Source: Spirochaetota bacterium (lineage in GTDB: Bacteria > Spirochaetota > Spirochaetia > Treponematales > Rectinemataceae). Taken from it: a stretch of 5,326 nt of DNA. The notes beneath the pieces are model-generated. The model was not told the origin of the DNA, ran no database searches, and worked only from the letters and a program-made list of their open reading frames with translations. The first letter of the stretch is position 1. Each line of letters starts with the position of its first letter. This document shows, one piece after another, positions 1 through 5,326 of the stretch. The DNA lies in assembly GCA_029265255.1 (NCBI GenBank), contig JAJUJQ010000045.1, positions 1-5,326 of the forward strand, given 5' to 3'. The position numbers were made by a program, and so were the translations under genes.

Positions 1-1
1 C

Positions 2-247
2 CGAGACACTTTTGCGGACCTGCGCTCCACAAAGCATCTCGGAAGCCATGCCTTTGCATCCCTGCTCTATGAATATGCGCCGCTCCTCTGGATATGTGGC
101 CACATCCATGAAGGGCGCAGCGTCCAGTGGGAAGGCAGGACGCTCGTCATAAATCCTGGTCCTGCGGCACTCGGTTCATATGCCATTCTCCATATCGGGC
201 AAAATATCCATGGTCTAGGCGCCGCCGCAGAGCTTCGGGCAGTATGA
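2..247 (+). CDS. Calcineurin-like metallophosphoesterase, C-terminal part (5' end outside window)
   Basis: An open frame enters from the left edge and gives 81 residues before a TGA stop at 245-247. The C-terminal signature of metallophosphoesterases is clear. A TKHLGS stretch is followed by APLLWICGHIHEG, with the GHIH metal-binding motif encoded at 98-109, and then by VINPGPAALGSYAIL. In this family the two histidines of GHxH coordinate the dinuclear metal centre, and the NPG turn comes shortly afterwards. The pattern resembles the Icc/YfcE-like predicted phosphoesterases (COG2129-type), cytosolic enzymes that hydrolyse phosphoester bonds and whose substrates are usually unknown. The N-terminal DxH and GNxD motifs lie outside the window, so neither activity nor total length can be judged. 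The gene converges on hflC, leaving only four bases between the two stops. The family call is confident; the substrate is unknown. Confidence 0.85.
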   Translation, partial: RDTFADLRSTKHLGSHAFASLLYEYAPLLWICGHIHEGRSVQWEGRTLVINPGPAALGSYAILHIGQNIHGLGAAAELRAV

Positions 248-251
248 TCTT

Positions 252-1235
252 CTATTTTCCGCTTGGGCTGTAGAGATACTTGAAGTAGTCCATTCCTGTA
301 GACAGTGTCTTGCGAAATGCCGGCATTGTCCTGCGATACGATTCGATGGCCTTCCAGAATTCAAAGAATGCCGGGTCTCGCCCAAACGAGTCGGCATATA
401 TTTTTGACGCCTCGGCGTCGGCCTTGCCCTTTATTATTTCTGCCTTTGCGTATGCAGAAGAGAGGAGGGAGCGTTTTTCGTTCTCCAGTTTACCGAGCCA
501 CTCCGCCTTCTTGCCTTCGCCATATGCGCGGAATGCCTGGGCAATTTGATTGCGCTCTTTGATCATCCGCTGATAGACACTCTCGGTCAATTCATCCGAG
601 TATCGTATCTGGCGAGGCAGGATATCGACGACTTCTATGCCGAAGGTCGGCACGATATTCGAGACGAGGACCTTCATCTCCTCTGCGAGCACGCGGCGCC
701 CCTTCTCTATCTTTTCATATTGGGTGGGCGTAATCGCGAGCTGTTGCAACGTGGCGCTGTTTTCCACTTCGCCAGTCTGGAATGTCTCGATTTTGTTCGC
801 GCTCAATATTTCGTCACTGCTGCGCACTGCCTCTCTCAGATAGTTCGACGAGATCACGGTGCGGACCGCCGAGTCGATGACATCGTCAAGCTTGCCAAAG
901 GCTCCCTCGAGTGTATTGACGGACTCATAGAACTTGATCGGATCGACTATTCTCCAGCGGGCAGTCGTGTCGACATAGATGAACTGGTTTTCCTTGGTCG
1001 GTATCCGCTGAGGTTCTCCATCCCAGGACATCAACTTTTTGGGGTATTTGATCACAGTATCGACAAAAGGGCTTCGCCACTTCAATCCGGCATCCGTGTG
1101 CGTGGCGACGATTTTTCCAAAGCGCACTACGAGTGCTTGTTCTCCCTCCTGCACGACGAAGAGAGGGCCAAAAGCGACAATGAAAACGACCGCCAACGCG
1201 GCGAGGACCAGTATGAGTATGGTGACTTTTTTCAT
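252..1235 (-). CDS. hflC: HflC, SPFH/band 7 membrane protein (FtsH modulator subunit)
   Basis: This 327-residue protein has one N-terminal membrane segment (about residues 5-27), then an SPFH/prohibitin domain beginning FVVQEGEQALVVRFG. A central helical region and an Ala/Glu/Lys-rich predicted coiled coil follow (about 220-280). The C-terminal motif DPAFFEFWKAIESYRRTM and the tail MDYFKYLYSP match the HflC family pattern (E. coli: DPDFYAFIRSLRAYENSF and DFFRYMKTP, from memory). The length is close to the 334 residues of E. coli HflC. In studied bacteria HflC pairs with HflK in the inner membrane, with most of the protein outside the cytoplasm, and the complex encloses and modulates the FtsH protease. 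The ATG overlaps the hflK stop (ATGA, 1232-1235) and has its own ribosome binding site inside hflK, so translational coupling is likely. It is the last gene of the leftward operon. No frame damage is seen. Confidence 0.93.
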   Translation of the reverse strand: MKKVTILILVLAALAVVFIVAFGPLFVVQEGEQALVVRFGKIVATHTDAGLKWRSPFVDTVIKYPKKLMSWDGEPQRIPTKENQFIYVDTTARWRIVDPIKFYESVNTLEGAFGKLDDVIDSAVRTVISSNYLREAVRSSDEILSANKIETFQTGEVENSATLQQLAITPTQYEKIEKGRRVLAEEMKVLVSNIVPTFGIEVVDILPRQIRYSDELTESVYQRMIKERNQIAQAFRAYGEGKKAEWLGKLENEKRSLLSSAYAKAEIIKGKADAEASKIYADSFGRDPAFFEFWKAIESYRRTMPAFRKTLSTGMDYFKYLYSPSGK

Positions 1236-2221
1236 CTGGAGGCCTCCTGAGTCGAGGATGTCTGGGTAATATTCTTTATGGGCAAGATGTTCTGAATGGA
1301 TCGATCGATGAGATCTATGTTGTTCTCGCCTTTGAATATTTCTTCCATCATTTCATAGTAGAGGCGCTTTTTGGTCACCTCCGGCGCCTTGCGGTATTCT
1401 GCGTACACGGCGTCGAAGCGCGCAACATCGCCCTTGGCCACATTGATCCGTTCTGCGGCATACCCCTGCGCCACCTCTATAGTCTGCTCAGCCTGCCCCT
1501 GCACCTTAGGAATTTCGGCGTTGTAGGCTTCCCGTCCCTCGTTGATGAGACGGTTCATATCCTGGATTGCCTTGTTGACGTCCTCAAACGCGGCTTGCAC
1601 CCCTTCGGGGGGCACGATGTTCTGAAGTTGCACCTGTGTCACCACAATGCCGAGGCCATACTTCGTGAAGAGCTCATTCATCAGCGTGACGGCTGCATCC
1701 TGAATGGTCTGTCGGTCTGGACCGATGACCCCGAGAATGGCCCGATCGCCGATCAGCATGTTGAGGACGGACTGTGACGTGTCGCGTATAGTCTTCTCTC
1801 TGTCGGTCACGTTGAAAAGCCATGCTTCGGGGTTGGCAATCCGATACTGAATGATCCACTCGACATCCACGATGTTGAGATCCCCCGTCAGCATCGTGGA
1901 TTCATCTGGGTATTTCTGGCTGGAATACTGGGTGACGACCCCTGGCTTTATGGTGCGGAAGCCGAAGGTTTCGGTCTGGATTACCTGTGTTTTGACAATA
2001 TAGGCTCTCTGGATACCAAAGGGCAGTTTGTAGTGGAGGCCAGCCCCGAGTGTCTTTGTATACTTACCGAATGTCGTTATGACGGCCTTTTCTGTTTGAT
2101 CCACGACAATAAAGCTTGTCGACAGGAAAACGATGACCCCTATCGCAAGCAGAATTATCAGCACAAGAGGCCACTTCAGATTGATCTTCGGCGGCTTTTT
2201 GAAAATAGTCGTGTTGGCCAT
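1232..2221 (-). CDS. hflK: HflK, SPFH/band 7 membrane protein (FtsH modulator subunit)
   Basis: This 329-residue protein has a short charged N-terminus, one membrane segment (about residues 17-40) and an SPFH domain starting at VVDQTEKAVITTFGKY. The stretch STMLTGDLNIVDVEWIIQYR (about 108-127) matches the HflK signature (E. coli MLTEDENIVNVEMNVQYR, from memory). Later come IVPPEGVQAAFEDV (202-215), an Ala/Gln/Glu-rich coiled-coil region with GQAEQTIEVAQGYAAERI, and GDVARFDAVYAEYRKAPEVTKKRLY, all typical of HflK rather than HflC. It is much shorter than the E. coli protein (about 419 residues) because the long Gly-rich cytoplasmic N-terminal extension and part of the C-terminal tail are absent. 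It is expected to form the alternating HflK-HflC assembly around FtsH. The ATG at 2221 is supported by an AAGGAGG eight bases upstream. It overlaps hflC by four bases and follows the pseudouridine synthase gene after about 19 bases. Confidence 0.93.
   Translation of the reverse strand: MANTTIFKKPPKINLKWPLVLIILLAIGVIVFLSTSFIVVDQTEKAVITTFGKYTKTLGAGLHYKLPFGIQRAYIVKTQVIQTETFGFRTIKPGVVTQYSSQKYPDESTMLTGDLNIVDVEWIIQYRIANPEAWLFNVTDREKTIRDTSQSVLNMLIGDRAILGVIGPDRQTIQDAAVTLMNELFTKYGLGIVVTQVQLQNIVPPEGVQAAFEDVNKAIQDMNRLINEGREAYNAEIPKVQGQAEQTIEVAQGYAAERINVAKGDVARFDAVYAEYRKAPEVTKKRLYYEMMEEIFKGENNIDLIDRSIQNILPIKNITQTSSTQEASR
1243..1248 (-). promoter_or_regulatory. Ribosome binding site of hflC
   Basis: On the minus strand AGGAGG lies seven bases before the hflC ATG, inside the last codons of hflK. 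It supports the chosen start and shows that hflC can recruit ribosomes itself as well as through the ATGA overlap. The site is the left half of a perfect GGAGGCCTCC palindrome (1238-1247). Confidence 0.8.
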
Positions 2222-2229
2222 GTGGTTTC

Positions 2230-2236
2230 CCTCCTT
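2230..2236 (-). promoter_or_regulatory. Ribosome binding site of hflK
   Basis: On the minus strand AAGGAGG lies eight bases before the hflK ATG, in the short gap after the stop of the pseudouridine synthase gene. It is a near-perfect Shine-Dalgarno sequence at ideal spacing and fixes the hflK start. The first gene of the operon has no comparable site. Confidence 0.85.
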
Positions 2237-2240
2237 AATT

Positions 2241-3263
2241 CTAATTCTTAAGCACTCGCTCTATTCCTTGAAAAATTGTCCTGTCTAATTCTTCAGAATC
2301 TATGCCGAAGAGACTCATGGCTGCTGTGGAGAAATCCGCAGGCAGAGAATCAGTGATGTTCAGCGGCATGTCGTCGAATAAGGGTGTTTCAAAATATAGG
2401 GAACAAGAGTGTAAAAAGTAATGAGAAATTACCGATATACTTTTACCACCATATTTTGTGTCGCCAACAAGTGGCATTCCATGGGCAGCGAACTGCGCCC
2501 GAATCTGGTGAGTGATGCCTGTGTGCAGCTCTACGAGCAAAAGACTGAAGCCGTCGTGGCGCGCCAAGGGGAATGCATAGAGGCTTGCGGCCCGTCCGCT
2601 TTTGTCGACGGTGCTCACACGGCGCCGCGTATCGCGCGATAGTGTGTCGCAGAAGAGTGCGGCTTGGTTCATTTCTCCCTGCACGATGGCAACATAGAAC
2701 TTTCTGACTTCGCGATTTCGAATCGCGGCCGTAAACTTCTCTGCACCCGTCCGCGTCTTAGAAAACACCACGATTCCCGATGTGTTCCTGTCGAGTCTGT
2801 GCAAAGGACCTGGCGAAAAAGAGACCGAAGGGGAGAGCATGCCGCGGAGCAATTTGAGCGCGTGCGCGGTGAGGCTCTCTTGTCCGTCGTGCACGAGCAT
2901 GCCCCGAGGTTTATGCAATGCAAGCAGATGTCTGTTCTGCCAGAGGATCCTCGGCGCCCCTTCACCCACAGGAAGGGTAAGACCTCGTCGGGAGGTAGAA
3001 GAGGAGGAAGCAATAGGGACATTTTCGGGCATTTCGTGATCATAAGAGGCCAACAAGGATTCGGGCAGGAATATCTGTACAATCTGACCTTTTTTCAGCC
3101 GGTCTTCAGGCTGTATCGCGTGGTGGCCGACCCGAATATCGCCCTGACGAAAAAGCCGATAAATCGTAGAGAGCGCCACATTGCGCAGGGCCTTCCTCAT
3201 TATTCTGTCCGCCCGGCGGCCGTCATCATCCTCCCCCAGGAGCAGCTGCCTCATTGCACACAC
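2241..3263 (-). CDS. RluA-family pseudouridine synthase with S4 domain (RluC/RluD type)
   Basis: This 340-residue protein has an N-terminal S4 RNA-binding domain (about residues 5-68; RADRIMRKALRNVALSTIYRLFR, then DIRVG and DRLKKGQIV). A linker of about 30 residues leads to the RluA-type catalytic domain (about 103-300). Its signature HRLDRNTSG is at 155-163, with the catalytic aspartate at about 158; KPRGMLVHDG (118-127) and GITHQIRAQFAAHGMPLVGDTKYGG (249-273) are the other conserved blocks. The family converts specific uridines to pseudouridine in rRNA or tRNA in the cytoplasm. The S4 domain points to a large-subunit rRNA enzyme of the RluC or RluD kind, but the target cannot be fixed from sequence. 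The start is uncertain: GTG at 3263 and ATG at 3254 (three codons later) are both in frame, and neither has a clear Shine-Dalgarno. The ATG may be the true start. The gene leads the operon that continues into hflK and hflC. Confidence 0.9.
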   Translation of the reverse strand: MCAMRQLLLGEDDDGRRADRIMRKALRNVALSTIYRLFRQGDIRVGHHAIQPEDRLKKGQIVQIFLPESLLASYDHEMPENVPIASSSSTSRRGLTLPVGEGAPRILWQNRHLLALHKPRGMLVHDGQESLTAHALKLLRGMLSPSVSFSPGPLHRLDRNTSGIVVFSKTRTGAEKFTAAIRNREVRKFYVAIVQGEMNQAALFCDTLSRDTRRRVSTVDKSGRAASLYAFPLARHDGFSLLLVELHTGITHQIRAQFAAHGMPLVGDTKYGGKSISVISHYFLHSCSLYFETPLFDDMPLNITDSLPADFSTAAMSLFGIDSEELDRTIFQGIERVLKN

Positions 3264-3269
3264 ACATTC

Positions 3270-3298
3270 AACATAATGCCTAAAGAAGGCGGGGTCAA
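3270..3298 (-). promoter_or_regulatory. Candidate sigma70-type promoter for the pseudouridine synthase-hflK-hflC operon
   Basis: On the minus strand TTGACC (3298-3293) is followed by a 17-base spacer and TATGTT (3275-3270). This is a five-of-six -35 box and a four-of-six -10 box at ideal spacing. Transcription would be expected to start near 3263-3262, at the GTG or about nine bases before the in-frame ATG at 3254. That fits the absence of a Shine-Dalgarno and suggests a leaderless or near-leaderless mRNA. The call rests on consensus matching alone. Confidence 0.45.
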
Positions 3299-3323
3299 CA
3301 AAAGCGTTGATTTAATTTTAGGC

Positions 3324-3352
3324 TTGACAGACCGTGAGAGTTTTCGCACACT
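3324..3352 (+). promoter_or_regulatory. Possible promoter for the DUF212 gene (perfect -35, weak -10)
   Basis: TTGACA at 3324-3329 is a perfect -35 match. The hexamer 17 bases further on, CACACT (3347-3352), fits the -10 consensus at only three positions. If used, transcription would begin at about 3359-3360, on the GTG start itself. The region also carries the leftward promoter candidate, with the two -35 boxes about 25 bases apart. The weak -10 keeps confidence low. Confidence 0.25.
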
Positions 3353-3359
3353 TTGAGGT

Positions 3360-3862
3360 GTGGAAACACCATCGCGGAGCCTTGTATCGCTTCTCACCAA
3401 CCCCATCTTTTTCTCTGCTGCACTGAGCATTTTCTCGGCCCAGATAATAAAAGCGGTCCTGACGATAGTGAGGCGCAGGAAACTTCAGGCAAAGGAAATA
3501 GCGTTCATCATGCTCTGGAAGACAGGAGGCATGCCCTCGAGCCATTCCGCGCTCGTCGTTTCGCTGTCGGCATCGATTGCCTTCATCGAAGGGTTCAGCT
3601 CTCTGTTCATCCTGTCGTTTTTTTGGGGCTCATTGTCATTCGTGACGCCCTCGGCGTGCGCAGATCGGCAGGGCTTCAATCCAAAGCGCTGAACCTTCTG
3701 GGCAAGCGCGTGGCAGAGCGGCTGGATATCCCATTTGTGCCCGTGAAGGAGATCCATGGACACCGCTGGCAGGAAGTACTGGTGGGCTGCCTGCTCGGAT
3801 TTGCTGTTTCCACGCTTGTATGCTGGCGCTTCATTTTCCATGCGGCATCCTCTTCAATGTAA
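3360..3862 (+). pseudogene. DUF212 / divergent PAP2-like membrane protein gene, interrupted by a frameshift at a T7 run
   Basis: Two adjoining frames together encode one DUF212 protein (acidPPc-like; B. subtilis YuiD family). The first runs from GTG 3360 and contains LLTNPIFFSAALSIFSAQIIK, WKTGGMPSSHSALVVSLS (about residues 53-70, with the PSSH motif of PAP2-like proteins) and a hydrophobic helix. It leaves the family pattern after SFFWG and stops at 3690-3692, giving 110 residues. Homology resumes in the -1 frame with GLIVIRDALGVRRSAGLQSKALN, then HGHRWQEVLVGCLLGFAVSTLV, ending at the TAA at 3860-3862. The switch falls at TTTTTTTGGGG (3618-3628). One extra T or G there would restore a protein of about 167 residues, a normal family length with several membrane segments. 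The family's biochemical function is not established. A TGA at 3354-3356 blocks any earlier in-frame start, and no good Shine-Dalgarno is seen. The alternatives are a real pseudogene, a homopolymer sequencing error, or slippage-dependent expression. Confidence 0.82.
3618..3628 (+). other. T7-G4 homopolymer tract at the frame junction
   Basis: Seven T followed by four G lie exactly where the DUF212 reading frame shifts by -1. In the upstream frame the codons read TCG TTT TTT TGG GGC; in the downstream frame they read GTT TTT TTG GGG CTC. The tract is a typical place for an indel, a sequencing length error or polymerase slippage. The in-frame heptamer is G TTT TTT, so the first of two tandem slips would mismatch. 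This makes a classical programmed -1 ribosomal site less likely than slippage by RNA polymerase or an indel. Confidence 0.7.
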
Positions 3863-3905
3863 GAACGTAATCGGATAAGATTGTCTGTCTGATCGACCGG
3901 ACACC

Positions 3906-3912
3906 AGAGGAG
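3906..3912 (+). promoter_or_regulatory. Ribosome binding site of the GH57 gene
   Basis: AGAGGAG lies eleven bases before the ATG at 3924, in the 61-base gap after the DUF212 stop. It is a good Shine-Dalgarno at slightly long spacing and supports the chosen start. No convincing terminator or promoter is seen in this gap, so co-transcription with the DUF212 gene is plausible. Confidence 0.65.
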
Positions 3913-3923
3913 CGGTTTCTTCC

Positions 3924-5326
3924 ATGCAGAGCTTCAGAGTAGTAATAGGAATGTACAACAATCTCCCCTACAGCGCATCCAACGCACTCTATGAACAGGA
4001 GTATCAGGGCGCATGGCGTCCGTTCCTCTCCGGGCTGTATAAGTTTCCTTCCATTAAGTCGATCATCCACTTCTCAGGTACAATTTTTTCGTGGTTGGAA
4101 GAAAACCATCCTGAATATATGTACCTCCTCACCGAAATGGTCCGCAAGGGCCAGATTGAGCTGTTGGGCGGCGGATTTTATAATCCTCTCGCACCACTCA
4201 TTAGTACGCAGGACATGACCGGCCAGGTGGAAGCTCTGAGCGCCTTCATCCGAAAAACGTTCGGGAAAAGACCTTCGGGTGCCTGGCTCTACGAATATGC
4301 GTGGACGCCGTCCTTGCCCGCAATTCTGCAGAATTCAAAGATACAATACAGCTTTCTGCCGGCACAGTGTTATATGGAGATGTATGCAAAGAACACCCCC
4401 CTTCCCTCGTTTTTCGCCTCTGAAGATCATCGGAAGACCGTCTGTTTGTTTCCCGTCTTTGAGTCCCGAACAGGGGAAGGTATCTTTGAACCGTATGAGA
4501 AGACTCTGCTCAAGCTGCAGCAGGCTTATCCTCAGTACAGCACTTATCTCATTATGGCCGATGGTTACGAAATTGCAGGCAGCTGGGAAGACAGCGGGCT
4601 CGAATCTCCCGACGTGCTCTTTGAGCGGACATTCGCGTGGTTTCAAAAGAACTGTCTAGAATACGACACCATTACGGCGGCCCAACTCAACAAAACCATC
4701 AAATCGACGAAGACGCTCTATGTCTCTCAATGTTATTCCGAACGATACAGAACCTATTGTCAGAACACCATCACCCGAGTGTCGACGACCAGGCCGGAGT
4801 ACATCCAAATTTCGAAACAATCTGTTCTCGATCATCCTCTGGTGTTCGCGCTCTATCAAAAACTCAATTTCGTATCCGCGATGACAGGACTTTTCAGAGG
4901 AGACAAGTCGAGGAAAAAGGCTTCCATCGATGACATATGGAGAGCCCAATCCGGCGATTTGTACTGGGTTGGTCCTTCGGGAGGCATTTTGCTTCCTGAG
5001 GCGCGCCTCGCCGCCTATGCGTCCCTCATCGATGCAGAGAAAACGATACGGCAGAACCGTTTCCATCATTATTTATCTTTTGACGACATCAATTTCGACG
5101 GTGTGAAAGAAGCCCTCTTCCAATCGTCCGCGTATACATGCTACCTTCAATCCGATACCGCGTCCGTCAGCGAGCTGGACTCATTCAAGACGGGCATAAA
5201 CTATGCGAGCGGCTGGAACATGGCTCGACGCTCCACGGGATGTTTCAGGGACTGCATCGGCGAAGAGGGGAGTTTCGAGAAGGAACTGTTCCCGGAATCC
5301 GAGCCATGGAATTTGATCGAAAATGC
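3924..5326 (+). CDS. Glycoside hydrolase family 57 protein, 4-alpha-glucanotransferase/amylase-like (3' end outside window)
   Basis: The frame is open from ATG 3924 to the window edge, giving 467 codons of a family usually about 650-700 residues long. The N-terminal domain follows the Thermococcus litoralis 4-alpha-glucanotransferase pattern: RPF near 32, IHFSGTIFSWLEENHPEY (48-65), GQIELLGGGFYNP (76-88), GAWLYEYAWTPSLP (119-132) and IMADGYEIAGSW (210-221). Glu124 and Asp213 fall where that enzyme has its nucleophile (Glu123) and acid/base (Asp214). A DUF1925-like middle region shows IWRAQSGDLYWVGPSGGILLP (338-358), comparable to the AQCNDAYWHGVFGG-type block. The first GH57 motif, normally HNHQP, here reads YNNLP (11-15), and the usual Glu in GFYEP is Asn87. 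Family members act on alpha-1,4-glucans, but the lost residues leave activity in doubt. No signal peptide is evident, so a cytoplasmic location is likely. It follows the DUF212 gene by 61 bases on the same strand. Confidence 0.85.
   Translation, partial: MQSFRVVIGMYNNLPYSASNALYEQEYQGAWRPFLSGLYKFPSIKSIIHFSGTIFSWLEENHPEYMYLLTEMVRKGQIELLGGGFYNPLAPLISTQDMTGQVEALSAFIRKTFGKRPSGAWLYEYAWTPSLPAILQNSKIQYSFLPAQCYMEMYAKNTPLPSFFASEDHRKTVCLFPVFESRTGEGIFEPYEKTLLKLQQAYPQYSTYLIMADGYEIAGSWEDSGLESPDVLFERTFAWFQKNCLEYDTITAAQLNKTIKSTKTLYVSQCYSERYRTYCQNTITRVSTTRPEYIQISKQSVLDHPLVFALYQKLNFVSAMTGLFRGDKSRKKASIDDIWRAQSGDLYWVGPSGGILLPEARLAAYASLIDAEKTIRQNRFHHYLSFDDINFDGVKEALFQSSAYTCYLQSDTASVSELDSFKTGINYASGWNMARRSTGCFRDCIGEEGSFEKELFPESEPWNLIEN

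Noticed and set aside
1238..1247. Perfect palindrome GGAGGCCTCC overlapping the hflC ribosome binding site, considered as an operator or a hairpin hiding the site
   Set aside because: With no loop bases only about three base pairs can form within one mRNA molecule, and the flanking bases mismatch. It lies inside hflK coding sequence and probably arises from the Shine-Dalgarno itself.
546..1250. A long plus-strand open frame (234 codons) opposite hflC
   Set aside because: It is fully antisense to a clear hflC, shows no recognisable domain and no membrane or catalytic motif, and reads like a shadow of the codon pattern on the other strand.
2664..3356. A plus-strand open frame of about 230 codons opposite the pseudouridine synthase gene
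   Set aside because: It is antisense to a gene with complete S4 and HRLDRNTSG motifs. The translation is Arg/His-rich and low in family-like content, as expected of a shadow frame.
3617..3623. G TTT TTT heptamer considered as a programmed -1 ribosomal frameshift site
   Set aside because: A slip by the first TTT codon would pair with GTT and mismatch at the first position. No obvious downstream stem-loop or pseudoknot was recognised by eye. An indel, a sequencing error or transcriptional slippage explains the site as well or better.
3863..3923. The gap between the DUF212 and GH57 genes, searched for a terminator or promoter
   Set aside because: No stable inverted repeat followed by T residues and no convincing -35/-10 pair were seen; only the GH57 ribosome binding site stands out.
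4656..5069. A minus-strand open frame of 137 codons inside the GH57 gene
   Set aside because: The plus-strand frame carries conserved GH57 blocks throughout this stretch. The antisense translation shows no recognisable features.

Overview
The window looks like ordinary bacterial chromosome with moderate GC (near half by eye, not counted). It is packed with genes and has no mobile element, CRISPR array, tRNA or rRNA that I can see. The gene set is an HflK/HflC pair, an RluA-family pseudouridine synthase, a DUF212 (divergent PAP2-like) membrane protein and a GH57-type glucanotransferase homologue. This combination would suit a spirochaete such as Treponema or Spirochaeta. That placement is an impression from protein style, not something the sequence proves.

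Layout. Positions 2-247 (+) hold the C-terminal 81 codons of a calcineurin-like phosphoesterase. Its stop lies four bases from the stop of hflC, which reads the other way. Positions 252-3263 (-) form a compact operon in the order pseudouridine synthase, hflK, hflC. The first gap is about 19 bases and carries a strong ribosome binding site for hflK; hflK and hflC overlap by four bases (ATGA). A divergent intergenic region (3264-3359) separates this operon from a rightward pair. The first of that pair, at 3360-3862 (+), is a DUF212 membrane protein gene whose frame is broken at a seven-T run. The second, from 3924 to the window edge, is a GH57 protein missing its C-terminus.

How the genes work together. 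HflK and HflC are inner-membrane SPFH proteins that form a complex around the FtsH protease in well-studied bacteria; no ftsH is present here. The pseudouridine synthase modifies RNA and appears to share the hflKC transcript. The rightward pair may be co-transcribed, but no functional link between the two proteins is evident.

The points most worth checking are: (1) the frameshift in the DUF212 gene at a T7-G4 tract; (2) a GH57 protein that keeps the two catalytic carboxylates but has lost the His/Gln residues of the first conserved motif; (3) divergent promoters placed so close to the start codons that both first genes may be leaderless. I found no convincing undescribed system.
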